In this document: positions 35,501 through 43,834 of the stretch, piece by piece | Layout: every line of letters begins with the position of its first letter | Numbering within the stretch: the first letter of the stretch is position 1 | NCBI GenBank assembly: GCA_947494445.1 | Contig: CANLVD010000001.1 | Coordinates: forward strand, 782,231 to 846,230 | Direction of reading: 5' to 3' | Length of the DNA stretch: 64,000 nucleotides | From: an uncultured Paracoccaceae bacterium | GTDB lineage: Bacteria; Pseudomonadota; Alphaproteobacteria; Rhodobacterales; Rhodobacteraceae | Made by a program: the position numbers and the translations under genes | The notes under the pieces: model-generated | Databases searched by the model: none | What the model was told of the DNA's origin: nothing | The model's input: the letters and a program-made list of their open reading frames with translations, nothing else

Positions 35501-35698
35501 ATGGATCTGGTCTCGTTGATGTTCTACGGAGCGGTCTGCGGTGTGCTGGCCTTGCTGTCACCTGTTGTGGGCAACGGGCTGACACGGTTGATCGTGGGCA
35601 TCGGCATCGGCGTGGGATCGGCCTTCGCGCTGCCCGGCCTCAGACCGTTTCTGGAAGATATGGTGACCACATACATGGGCGCGGCACCAGGCACCTGA
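35501..35698 (+). CDS. small two-helix membrane protein, unknown
   Basis: A 65-aa protein that is almost entirely membrane-spanning: helix 1 around residues 5-24 (LMFYGAVCGVLALLSPVVG) and helix 2 around 30-47 (LIVGIGIGVGSAFALPGL), with a short acidic tail. The ATG at 35501 has GGAAGG about 9 bases ahead. An ATG at 35492 or GTG at 35480 are also in frame. I know no family. It stands alone between pntA (divergent) and the convergent 93-aa gene, one base from that gene's stop. Glycine-rich spacing in helix 2 suggests close helix packing or oligomerisation. Confidence 0.6.
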   Translation: MDLVSLMFYGAVCGVLALLSPVVGNGLTRLIVGIGIGVGSAFALPGLRPFLEDMVTTYMGAAPGT

Positions 35699-35699
35699 C

Positions 35700-35981
35700 C
35701 TAACCGAACAGACGTGGTTTCAGCTTAAGGAGCGTCTCGCAGGTCTCGCGCGATGCAATGCGCCCAGCGTTGACCGCGGATTCGATTGCCGTGGATTGCA
35801 GAAATGCTGCCACCAGCTCCGGGTTCTGCTGTGCGTGGCCCTCGCCAAAGGTCGCATCAATGGCGCGCTTGGCCGCGTCCAGATAGGCGGTTGATGCGTC
35901 TATGGCCTGAAGTTTGGTCGGATCGTTCAATGGCTTGGCCCTGTAACTGTTTGCCATGGGAAACTGGAGTGCACGCGCCAT
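35700..35981 (-). CDS. hypothetical 93-aa helical protein
   Basis: A 93-aa soluble, helical protein without a recognised domain: MARALQFPMANSYRAKPLND, then IDASTAYLDAAKRAIDATFG and ending CETLLKLKPRLFG. A stop codon two codons before the ATG fixes the start, and an AGGAGG lies about 14 bases ahead, somewhat far. It may be a family-restricted hypothetical protein. Its stop faces the stop of the small membrane-protein gene with one base between them. Confidence 0.55.
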   Translation of the reverse strand: MARALQFPMANSYRAKPLNDPTKLQAIDASTAYLDAAKRAIDATFGEGHAQQNPELVAAFLQSTAIESAVNAGRIASRETCETLLKLKPRLFG

Positions 35982-36094
35982 CGGTCAATGCAAAACCTCC
36001 TGACGATTGGGGTTGGACCAGACATCAGATACTGAAAACCATCCGTAAATCGAAACCGATGGACAGTACCGGTCACATTTGATTTGAATTCTTC

Positions 36095-37420
36095 ATGGAA
36101 CAACAAGCCGGTGACCTGCTCAGCCCGTTGACGCCCTTTCTGGTGCAGGGGCAGGAATTTTTGTCCGGATTGCTGGTGCCCTGGCGGTTTTATCAGGTTG
36201 TCATTCTGGTCAGTCTGTTTCTCGTGGCGTTCGGGCTGGAGAAATGGCTTGGCCCCAAGGTAAATCAGTGGATGCGGTCGCTCAAAGGGATGCAGCCGTA
36301 TCAGTTGCGGGTTTTGCTGGTGTTGTCGAACCGGCTGCGGGGGCTGATTTTCCTCGCGTTGAGCTGGCCAACATACTGGATCCTCAAGGCCACGACATGG
36401 TCCTGGCGCTCGGACCTGATCGGGATTGTGGTCACTCTGGCAAGCATCTGGATTTTTGTGGCTGTTGCCACACGCCTGATGCGCGCGGGGCTGTTGCGCA
36501 GTGTGGTCAAATGGTCAGCGTGGATCTACGGCACGATCCAGATTCTGGACATTGAAGAGGAGGTTACCTCACTTCTGGACCAGATCGGCGTGACTTTGGG
36601 CGGCACGCGGCTGACAGCCCTTCTTGTGGTGCAGGCAGCCGTCACGCTTGCGGTCACAGTGATGCTGGCATTCTGGGCCAGCCGGTTCATCCGCAGGCGT
36701 CTGGAAGGCACAGATGGCATTTCTCCGTCCATCAGGGTGCTGGTCGACAAGGTTCTGAGCGTCATCTTCTACGGCATTGCTGTTGTTGTCGGTCTGCAGG
36801 TGATCGGGTTCGACCTGACATCCCTGACCGTCTTGTCAGGTGCCATCGGTCTGGGCATCGGCTTTGGTTTGCAAAAAGTCGTGTCCAATCTGCTGTCTGG
36901 TGTGATCGTTCTGCTCGACAAGTCGATCAAGCCAGGCGATGTGATTTCTCTGGGTGATACATTCGGTTGGGTGTCGGAACTAAATGCGCGCTTCGTCGGG
37001 GTAAATACGCGCGACGGGCGGGAATATCTGATCCCGAATGAGGATCTGATCACCACGCAGGTGGTCAACTGGAGCCATTCATCCGATCTGATCCGTCTCG
37101 ATATCCATTTCGGCACCAGCTATGCAAGCGATCCGCATCATGTCCGGGCGCTCGCACGCGAGGCTGCGGCATCGGTCAAGCGCGTCGTCAGCGATCCTTC
37201 GCCTGTGTGTCACATCACTGGATTCGGCGACAGCTCGGTCGATTTCATCCTGCGCTTCTGGATCCGTGACCCCGCAAGTGGTTTGACCAACGTGCGGGGC
37301 GATGTCTTTCTGGCGCTTTGGGATGCCCTGAAAGAGCACCAGATTGAAATTCCGTTCCCGCGCCGCGATGTCACCATCACCGAGCGGACCGGGGCGACCC
37401 CAACGCTTTCCGACGACTGA
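36095..37420 (+). CDS. MscS-family mechanosensitive ion channel
   Basis: A 441-aa inner-membrane channel that opens under membrane tension to release osmolytes. Several N-terminal helices (about residues 29-50, 85-105, 108-128, 165-187, 220-240) precede the MscS core. This core has the pore-lining TM3 LSGAIGLGIGFGLQKVVSNL near residues 246-265 and the beta domain start GVIVLLDKSIKPGDVISLGD. RFVGVNTRDGREYLIPNEDL follows near residue 300, with the C-terminal alpha-beta cage domain to the end. It is longer than E. coli MscS (286 aa) owing to extra N-terminal helices, like the YbdG/YnaI type. It is convergent with dapA (9 bp between the stops). Confidence 0.93.
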   Translation: MEQQAGDLLSPLTPFLVQGQEFLSGLLVPWRFYQVVILVSLFLVAFGLEKWLGPKVNQWMRSLKGMQPYQLRVLLVLSNRLRGLIFLALSWPTYWILKATTWSWRSDLIGIVVTLASIWIFVAVATRLMRAGLLRSVVKWSAWIYGTIQILDIEEEVTSLLDQIGVTLGGTRLTALLVVQAAVTLAVTVMLAFWASRFIRRRLEGTDGISPSIRVLVDKVLSVIFYGIAVVVGLQVIGFDLTSLTVLSGAIGLGIGFGLQKVVSNLLSGVIVLLDKSIKPGDVISLGDTFGWVSELNARFVGVNTRDGREYLIPNEDLITTQVVNWSHSSDLIRLDIHFGTSYASDPHHVRALAREAAASVKRVVSDPSPVCHITGFGDSSVDFILRFWIRDPASGLTNVRGDVFLALWDALKEHQIEIPFPRRDVTITERTGATPTLSDD

Positions 37421-37429
37421 AACCTGCTC

Positions 37430-38305
37430 TCAGGACAACAGGCCGAGGTTGGTCATGGCGGATTTCAGCAAGGCCTCGGTCTCGGGCAGGCAGCCGGTCA
37501 GGGGCAGGCGATACTCATCCTTGCAGCGTCCCAGCAGGCGCAGGGCGGTTTTCGCGCCAATCGTGCCAGGCTCGGTGAAAATGGCTGTGTGCAGGGACAT
37601 CAGCCTGTCCTGCATCTCAAGTGCCTTGGCCCAGTCGCCTGCAAGTGTGGCGTTTTGGAAATCCGCGCAGAGCTTCGGGGCGACATTGGCGGTCACGGAG
37701 ATACAGCCGACCCCGCCGTGGACGTTGAACCCAAGAGCGGAGGCGTCTTCGCCAGAGAGCTGACAGAAATCCTTGCCACAGGTCGCGCGCTGCTGGCTGA
37801 CACGTACGATGTCGCCGGTCGCGTCTTTCACGCCGATGATATTTTTCAGCTTGGCAAGCTCACCCATCGTCTGGGGTGTCATGTCAACGACTGAACGTCC
37901 CGGAATGTTGTAGATGATGATCGGAATGTCCGCGCATTCTGCAAGTGCCGAGAAATGCGCGATCAGGCCACGCTGAGTCGGCTTGTTGTAGTAGGGTGTG
38001 ACGACCAGCGCTGCCTCGGCCCCGACTTTTGCGGCAAACTGGACCAGCCCCTTGGCTTCTTCAGTGTTGTTTGAGCCAGCGCCGGCAATCACCGGGATGC
38101 GGCCGGCGGTTGCTTCGACCACCACTTCGATGACCCGCTCATGCTCGGCATGGCTGAGTGTCGGGCTTTCACCTGTGGTGCCAACCGGTACCAGACCATG
38201 AGAGCCTTGGTCGACATGCCATTCCACCAGTTCGGCGAGTGTCTTTTCATCCACTTCGCCATTTGAAAACGGTGTTACCAGCGCGGGCAAGGAGCCTTTG
38301 AACAT
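37430..38305 (-). CDS. dapA: 4-hydroxy-tetrahydrodipicolinate synthase
   Basis: A 291-aa TIM-barrel aldolase that condenses pyruvate with aspartate semialdehyde, the first step of the lysine/diaminopimelate branch. [20 protein letters not shown] near residue 40-59 has the Thr-Thr of the active site. [10 protein letters not shown] near 133 carries the catalytic Tyr, and [11 protein letters not shown] near 157-167 has the Schiff-base Lys. IPGRSVVDM lies between them. Length is standard (about 292). A partial DapC-like aminotransferase of the same pathway may lie at the left edge of the window, but the two are 36 kb apart. Confidence 0.97.
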   Translation of the reverse strand: MFKGSLPALVTPFSNGEVDEKTLAELVEWHVDQGSHGLVPVGTTGESPTLSHAEHERVIEVVVEATAGRIPVIAGAGSNNTEEAKGLVQFAAKVGAEAALVVTPYYNKPTQRGLIAHFSALAECADIPIIIYNIPGRSVVDMTPQTMGELAKLKNIIGVKDATGDIVRVSQQRATCGKDFCQLSGEDASALGFNVHGGVGCISVTANVAPKLCADFQNATLAGDWAKALEMQDRLMSLHTAIFTEPGTIGAKTALRLLGRCKDEYRLPLTGCLPETEALLKSAMTNLGLLS

Positions 38306-38450
38306 CTGCGCGTCCTTTGATTGTGAGTGTCAGCCCCGATGAACTGGGGAGGGGCGATTTCGCGGCGGACCCTAGCGGGCAAAATCACGGAACTCAAGAA
38401 AGCTTGTAAAGACGAACAGCAATCTGCGTGGTAAAGTAAAATCAAAAAGT

Positions 38451-40403
38451 ATGATGAGCAGGTCCATGAACGCACATATCCGAAACGCCCTTCTGGGTGC
38501 AGTCCTTGTATTGGGGCAATTTGCCAGCGGCGCACTGGCCAATGACGGTCAGATCCTGCGCGGCGCGATCGAGGCAGCAAGGGCCGACAACTGGACCCAG
38601 GCCGTTGGTCAGGCCCGGCGTGCCAGCGGCAACACGTCAGCGCGCATCATCGAATGGATGCGGTTGCGCGATGGTCAGGGTCGCTGGACGGATTACACGA
38701 ATTTCCTGAAAACCAATGGCGACTGGCCGGGCCTGAGACTTTTGCGCAAACGAGCCGAGGCCGTGATGCCGTCGCAACTGCCCGCCGGACAGGTGCGCAG
38801 TTTCTTCGCGCAAACCCAGCCTCAAACCGGACGCGGTGCGCTGCTGCTGGCACTGGCAACCAACGGCAGCGAGCGCAAGAAGGTTTTGCAGACGGCCTGG
38901 ACAACTCTTGATCTGAGCAGTCAGGAACAGGCTCAGATGCTGGAGCGTTTCGGGCGCGAACTTGCGCCTTATCACTGGGCCCGGCTCGATCACCTGCTCT
39001 GGGAGGGAGAACACACCCAAGCGCGTGCGATGTTGCCATTGGTCAGCGGTGGACAGCGTGCGCTTGCAAATGCGCGGATCATTCTGCGCAAACGGGCTAA
39101 TGGCGTCGATGCTGCGATCAAGGCGGTGCCGGGCAATCTGCAATCCGATCCCGGGCTTGCGTTCGAGCGGATGGTCTGGCGTGCGCGAGCCGGCCGGGAT
39201 CGAGAGGCCGCGAGCCTGATGACCAGCCGGTCGAAATCCGTCAAGTCACTGGGCAGGCCCGAGGAATGGGCGAACCGCCGCCGATCGCTGGCCCGCAGTC
39301 TTTTGCGACAGGGACATCCGCGTGATGCCTATGCACTGGCTTCGCAGCATCGGTTGAAGGATGGCTCGGATTATGCCGATCTTGAGTGGTTGTCGGGGTA
39401 TATCGCCCTGACAAAGCTGAAGGATCCCAAGCGCGCCGTCACTCATTTCACGCGCTTTCGGTCGGCCGTTTTCACACCGATTTCACTGGGTCGAGCGGGC
39501 TATTGGCTGGGTCGAGCCTATGAGGCGCAGGGAAATTCCGCGCGTGCTCGATCATCCTATGGACTGGGTGCATCCTATCAGACGAGCTTCTACGGGCAAT
39601 TGGCCGCAGAGCGGGCAGGACTACCTTCTGATGCGTCCATCGTGCGCAGCAGCCGTTTGCCGGATTGGCGCAACAGCCGGTTTGTGCGAACCGGGCCAAT
39701 GCGCGCGGCGCTCACCTTGCAACAGGCAGGCGAAGAGCAGATGATGCTGCGATTCATGCTGCATGTGAATGAAAGCCTGAGCCGCGAAGACAGTGCAGCT
39801 CTTGCCCGTCTGGCGCTTGAGTTGCGCGAAACCCATGCAGCACTGCGCATCGCCAAGGCCGAGGCCGCGAAGGGGCAGATCCTGGCGCAGGCGTATTATC
39901 CTGTCACATCACTTGCCAAATCCTCTGGCCCGGTGCCGCCCGAGGTTGCCATGGCCATTGCGCGACAGGAAAGCGAGTTGAACCCCCTGGCAGTCAGCCC
40001 TGCCGGGGCGCGTGGTCTGATGCAATTGATGCCGGGCACTGCCAAGAAGATGTCCGGTGCGCTGGGCATCGGTTACAGCCTGTCTGGTCTGACCCGTGAT
40101 CCGGCGTACAACAGCCGCCTTGGCACCGCGTATCTCAGGCAGATGCTTGAACGCTATGAAGGCTCATACATCCTGATGGCAGTCGCTTATAATGCTGGGC
40201 CGGGACGTGCGGACCGGTGGATCCAGGAGTACGGTGATCCACGCTCAGCCTCGGTCGATCCGATCAACTGGATCGAAAACATCCCGTTTCGCGAGACCCG
40301 CAACTATGTGATGCGCGTGCTTGAAGGGATGCAGGTCTACCGGATGCGGATCTCGGGCGATGTGCGGCAGGCGCGGATCAGCCGGGATCTGACCCGGCCC
40401 TGA
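38451..40403 (+). CDS. soluble lytic murein transglycosylase (SLT domain)
   Basis: A 650-aa periplasmic enzyme. A signal peptide (about residues 1-30, ending GALAND) is followed by a long alpha-superhelical U-domain region and a C-terminal lysozyme-like SLT domain. This domain has ARQESELNPLAVSPAGARGL near residues 504-523, containing the catalytic Glu, then MQLMPGTAKKM, YNSRLGTAYL and VAYNAGPGRADRW. The order matches E. coli Slt70, which cleaves peptidoglycan strands to 1,6-anhydro products. Three in-frame ATGs (38451, 38454, 38466) could be the start; the signal peptide works for all. Its last 26 bases overlap the end of the convergent EamA gene. Confidence 0.93.
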   Translation: MMSRSMNAHIRNALLGAVLVLGQFASGALANDGQILRGAIEAARADNWTQAVGQARRASGNTSARIIEWMRLRDGQGRWTDYTNFLKTNGDWPGLRLLRKRAEAVMPSQLPAGQVRSFFAQTQPQTGRGALLLALATNGSERKKVLQTAWTTLDLSSQEQAQMLERFGRELAPYHWARLDHLLWEGEHTQARAMLPLVSGGQRALANARIILRKRANGVDAAIKAVPGNLQSDPGLAFERMVWRARAGRDREAASLMTSRSKSVKSLGRPEEWANRRRSLARSLLRQGHPRDAYALASQHRLKDGSDYADLEWLSGYIALTKLKDPKRAVTHFTRFRSAVFTPISLGRAGYWLGRAYEAQGNSARARSSYGLGASYQTSFYGQLAAERAGLPSDASIVRSSRLPDWRNSRFVRTGPMRAALTLQQAGEEQMMLRFMLHVNESLSREDSAALARLALELRETHAALRIAKAEAAKGQILAQAYYPVTSLAKSSGPVPPEVAMAIARQESELNPLAVSPAGARGLMQLMPGTAKKMSGALGIGYSLSGLTRDPAYNSRLGTAYLRQMLERYEGSYILMAVAYNAGPGRADRWIQEYGDPRSASVDPINWIENIPFRETRNYVMRVLEGMQVYRMRISGDVRQARISRDLTRP

Positions 40404-41256
40404 GCCGCTCTCGCCACAAGGTATAAAGCCCTGCCGACAGGATGATCGACGCGCCAAAAACGGTGACCGGATCCAGATGTTCGGAAAACACCAGCACGCC
40501 AACAAGCGAGGCAAAGAACAGCTGGAAGAACGCAAAGGGCTGGATTGCACTTGCCTCAGACAGGTCAAACGCCCGGATCAGCAGGTAGTGGCCCAAAGCG
40601 CCCGTACAGCAGAGAAGGCCCATCCACATCCAGTCCTGAGTGGTCTGCATCGGTTCCCAAAAGAAAGGGCCGACGCAGGTGATGGCCACAGCTCCGGCAA
40701 CGCCAGTGTAGAAAAACGAGGTTTGCGGGCGGTCGAACTTGGCCACATAGCGGGTCAGCAGGCCATAAAGCGCAAACAGCAGCGCGGCGGTGAGCGCGAT
40801 CAGGGCAGCCGGGTCAAAGACGCGCAGGCCCGGGCGCAGAATGATCAGCACGCCCACAAATCCGATGATGATGGCTGACCAGCGCCGCCAGCCCACGGTT
40901 TCCCCAAGGATCGGACCGGACAGAGCAGCGACCAGCAGGGGATAGCAGGCGAAAATGGCGTGGGTCTCCACCAATCCCAACAGCACGAAACAGACAACCG
41001 TTACCACAATCTCGACCGCGAGAAGGACACCTCGGAAAATCTGTATCGCTGGCACGTGCGTGGTAGCCACTTTGCGCAACCCACCGGAGTGCCGCAGGCT
41101 GAGCGTGATGACAAAGGCTGCAAAGAACCAGTAGCGGATCATCACCACCGTGATGGTGTTGTAGGTTTCAGCCAGATGGCGCGAGATGCCGTCCTGAATG
41201 GCAAAGACAAACATGGCGGAAATCATGATCCAGATGCCTAGTCGCGTGCTGTTCAT
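40378..41256 (-). CDS. EamA-family (DMT) transporter
   Basis: A 292-aa inner-membrane protein with ten predicted helices arranged as two EamA repeats of five (about residues 8-140 and 150-280). The first helix starts RLGIWIMISAMFVFAIQDG and the second repeat has GLLTRYVAKFDRPQTSFFYT. These transporters export or import small metabolites such as amino acids or nucleosides, but no specificity can be read. The start overlaps the mnmD stop by four bases (ATGA), so it is co-transcribed with mnmD, which gives no clue to substrate. Confidence 0.92.
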   Translation of the reverse strand: MNSTRLGIWIMISAMFVFAIQDGISRHLAETYNTITVVMIRYWFFAAFVITLSLRHSGGLRKVATTHVPAIQIFRGVLLAVEIVVTVVCFVLLGLVETHAIFACYPLLVAALSGPILGETVGWRRWSAIIIGFVGVLIILRPGLRVFDPAALIALTAALLFALYGLLTRYVAKFDRPQTSFFYTGVAGAVAITCVGPFFWEPMQTTQDWMWMGLLCCTGALGHYLLIRAFDLSEASAIQPFAFFQLFFASLVGVLVFSEHLDPVTVFGASIILSAGLYTLWRERLRAGSDPG

Positions 41257-41912
41257 CGCAGAATACCGCTGCTCATGTGCCGCTTGCCGGCAAATCCGGG
41301 CAGGCGGGTTACGTCAAACCCCGCGGCCTCAAGGCTGCGGCGCACATGTCCCGCAGCGGTGTATGTCGCGAAAGTGCCGCCATTTGCGGTGTGGCGGGCG
41401 ACTTCCGCCATCAGATCGGCGGACCACAGTTCGGGGTTCTTGGCCGGAGAGAAGCCATCAAGAAACCAGGCATCAGCCCGACCGGACCAGGACGCCAGTG
41501 TCTGATTGGCATCGCCTCTGATCACGTGCAGGTCCAGCCCGGGAAGCTGGAAGCGCTCGCCGCCAGTTGCCCATGCAGCGCATAATGCACCTGCCTTGTC
41601 AGACAATTCAGGCCAATGGGAGAGGGCGCGAGACATCTCGTCCGCGGTCAGGGGGTACATCTCAAAGCTGGTGAAGGACAGCGGCCCGTTCTGGCCCGAA
41701 GCGTCCCATGCCTGCCAGGCAGCCAAGGCATTCAGGCCGGTGCCAAAGCCCAGTTCGGCCACGCGAAAGCCTGCTTGAAAACGATCCGGCAAGCCGTTTC
41801 CGGCCAGAAACACATGGCGTGTTTCGGCCAACCCGTTGGCTATCGAAAAATAGGGGTCGTCGAACCGGACGGAGACCGGCAGCGCATCGTCCCGCCAGAT
41901 CAGACTTGGCAT
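41253..41912 (-). CDS. mnmD: tRNA (5-methylaminomethyl-2-thiouridine)(34)-methyltransferase MnmD
   Basis: A 219-aa SAM-dependent methyltransferase equivalent to the N-terminal domain of E. coli MnmC: it turns nm5s2U34 into mnm5s2U34 in tRNAs. DDPYFSIANGLAETRHVFL near residue 22 and FRVAELGFGTGLNALAAW near 48-65 (SAM-binding) are diagnostic. Also AWFLDGFSPAKNPELWS near 150-166 and the end GFAGKRHMSSG. ATG 41912 is chosen because GAGG lies just ahead; ATG 41927 would add five residues. The FAD domain of MnmC is not fused: a likely counterpart is encoded divergently 60 bp away. Confidence 0.92.
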   Translation of the reverse strand: MPSLIWRDDALPVSVRFDDPYFSIANGLAETRHVFLAGNGLPDRFQAGFRVAELGFGTGLNALAAWQAWDASGQNGPLSFTSFEMYPLTADEMSRALSHWPELSDKAGALCAAWATGGERFQLPGLDLHVIRGDANQTLASWSGRADAWFLDGFSPAKNPELWSADLMAEVARHTANGGTFATYTAAGHVRRSLEAAGFDVTRLPGFAGKRHMSSGILR

Positions 41913-41971
41913 CGGTCCTCGATCCATGGTTAAGGATGCGCCCAGTTACAGGGAAGGCGCGCGGTCAGGCA

Positions 41972-43123
41972 ATGCAGAATGCGACACGGGATGTGCCGGA
42001 TGTGAGCATCGTGGGGGCGGGTGTCTTCGGGTTGAGCGCAGCCCTTGCTTGCCTGAAGCGCGGTCTTTCGGTTCAGGTGCTTGAGGCCCGGCATGTAGGT
42101 GCCGGTGCATCCGGGGGGATCGTCGGCGCGCTCAGCCCGCATGTGCCTGATCAGTGGAACGCCAAGAAGCAGTTCCAGTTCGAGGCCTTGATTGCCGCGC
42201 AGACCTTCTGGTCGGAGGTCCGTCAGCTTTCAGGTCACAGCACCGGTTTTGCGCAGGCTGGACGGCTGATGCCCCTGATCTCGGCTGATGCCCGCAAGGC
42301 AGCTGAGGCACGTGTTGCGTCGGCCCCGCTTCACTGGGCCGATCACGCTCACTGGCAGGTTCTGAATAAGAGCCCTGATCCCAACTGGGTGCAGGGGCTT
42401 GGCCATGGGCTGGTGGAGGAGACCTTGAGTGCACGCCTGATGCCGCGTGCAGCGACAATCGCATTGGGCCACGCGGTCCGAGCCTTGGGGGGTGTGATCG
42501 AGGAGAACACATCTGTGACCGGGTTTGGCGCCGGCTTTGTTGACGTGTCAGGGACCCGTCGCGCAGCCAAAAAGCTGCTGCTGTGCGCAGGTGTCAGCGG
42601 GCTGCAGATGCTTGGCCAGCATTTGGGTGCGCCGTTGGGCAGCGGGGTCAAGGGGCAGGCGGCGTTGCTGACTCCGAAGGGCAGTGTCTGGGAGGCGCTG
42701 AAGGACCGGGGGACATTACGGTCCGTCTATGCCGATGGGCTGTATCTGATCCCGCACGAGGCCGGGACGGTTGCGGTCGGATCAACCTCAGAGGCGTCTT
42801 ATGAGATTGGCGATACAACGGACCATCTGCTTGATGACCTGATAGACCAGGCGCGACGTTTGTCGCCTGTCCTGAAGGGTGCGGTTGTGACCGAGCGCTG
42901 GGCCGGGGTTCGGCCTAAGGCACGCAAACGAGATCCCTTGCTTGGGCCGGTGCCGGGCATGGCAGATGTTTTTGTTGCCAACGGCGGCTTCAAGATCGGC
43001 TTCGGCATCGCACCAAAGGTGGGTAACGTGATGGCGGACATGATAATGGGGCGGAGTGTGGACTTGCCGGACAGCTTTTCACCCGCGCATCATTCAGGCC
43101 AGACGTTCGACCTCGGCTCTTAA
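41972..43123 (+). CDS. DAO-family FAD-dependent oxidoreductase (possible MnmC C-terminal-domain counterpart)
   Basis: A 383-aa flavoprotein of the D-amino-acid-oxidase family. VSIVGAGVFGLSAALACLKRG near the N-terminus binds FAD, GAGASGGIVGALSPHVPDQW follows near residues 46-65, RYVxxG-like LLLCAGVSGLQ lies near residue 206, and the C-terminal FVANGGFKIGFGIAPKVG closes the FAD site. The GASGG-x-GALSPH segment recalls the FAD domain of MnmC, which removes the carboxymethyl group from cmnm5s2U34, and mnmD lies divergently next to it. A glycine-oxidase (ThiO)-like role is the alternative. ATG 41972 is used; ATG 41936 is also in frame. Overlaps the convergent FMN reductase gene by 30 bp. Confidence 0.82.
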   Translation: MQNATRDVPDVSIVGAGVFGLSAALACLKRGLSVQVLEARHVGAGASGGIVGALSPHVPDQWNAKKQFQFEALIAAQTFWSEVRQLSGHSTGFAQAGRLMPLISADARKAAEARVASAPLHWADHAHWQVLNKSPDPNWVQGLGHGLVEETLSARLMPRAATIALGHAVRALGGVIEENTSVTGFGAGFVDVSGTRRAAKKLLLCAGVSGLQMLGQHLGAPLGSGVKGQAALLTPKGSVWEALKDRGTLRSVYADGLYLIPHEAGTVAVGSTSEASYEIGDTTDHLLDDLIDQARRLSPVLKGAVVTERWAGVRPKARKRDPLLGPVPGMADVFVANGGFKIGFGIAPKVGNVMADMIMGRSVDLPDSFSPAHHSGQTFDLGS

Positions 43124-43636
43124 GGCCTGCATAAGTGTTGTCAGAAATCCGATAGCGGCTTCGTCCTTCAGGCGACCGTTTTCATCAAAGGCCGCATGAG
43201 ACGCCGCAATGCCAACAACCGGGCCGGGCAGCACCCGGGGAAAAAGTGGTGTCAGGCATGTGCGCAGAGAGACCTGTGCGCCGGTTCCACCTGACCTTCC
43301 GCCCGCGGCAGACAGAACAGCAACCGGTTTTCCGGCCAGCGGCTTGCCCTCGACACGGCTGATCCAGTCGAGCGCATTTTTCAACACGCCGGACAGGTTG
43401 CCGTTGTATTCTGGGGTCGAGATCACGATGGCATCGGCCGCCTTGATCTGATCGGTCAGGGTGATGACCTCTGGCGGAATGCCCTTCTCGGACTCCAGAT
43501 CGCCATCATAAAGAGGCAGACGCAGATTTCCGATCTCGAAGGAAGAGGGCTCAAAAAGCCGTGCAGCTTCATGCACCAGCTTGGTGTTGGTGGACGCTTT
43601 GCGCAGCGCACCTGAGATTCCAAGCAATTTAGTCAT
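43094..43636 (-). CDS. NADPH-dependent FMN reductase family protein
   Basis: A 180-aa flavodoxin-like oxidoreductase. LLGISGALRKASTNTKLVHE near residues 4-23 is the FMN phosphate loop, IVISTPEYNGNLSGVLKNAL near 74-93 is the family signature, and SAAGGRSGGTGAQ near 115 contacts FMN. Such enzymes use NADPH to reduce FMN, quinones, azo dyes or chromate. A physiological substrate is not apparent. ATG 43636 gives the usual length; a further frame to 43708 lacks a ribosome site. The last 30 bases overlap the convergent FAD oxidoreductase gene. Confidence 0.92.
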   Translation of the reverse strand: MTKLLGISGALRKASTNTKLVHEAARLFEPSSFEIGNLRLPLYDGDLESEKGIPPEVITLTDQIKAADAIVISTPEYNGNLSGVLKNALDWISRVEGKPLAGKPVAVLSAAGGRSGGTGAQVSLRTCLTPLFPRVLPGPVVGIAASHAAFDENGRLKDEAAIGFLTTLMQALRAEVERLA

Positions 43637-43834
43637 TTTCGGCCCCTTTTCATGTGGTTGCCTTGCCAGATAGTGGCCCAAACCCCGATGGGCAACCAGC
43701 AGCAGCATTTAACGACATGTTGTGGATAATTCGCCCAGACCGCCCAGATATGCGAATTGCGGTTGACTCTGCGGGCGCTGAACCGGAATCCTTCTGGCAA
43801 ATCGCCGGACAGGGCGAATCCGAAATGAGGACGC

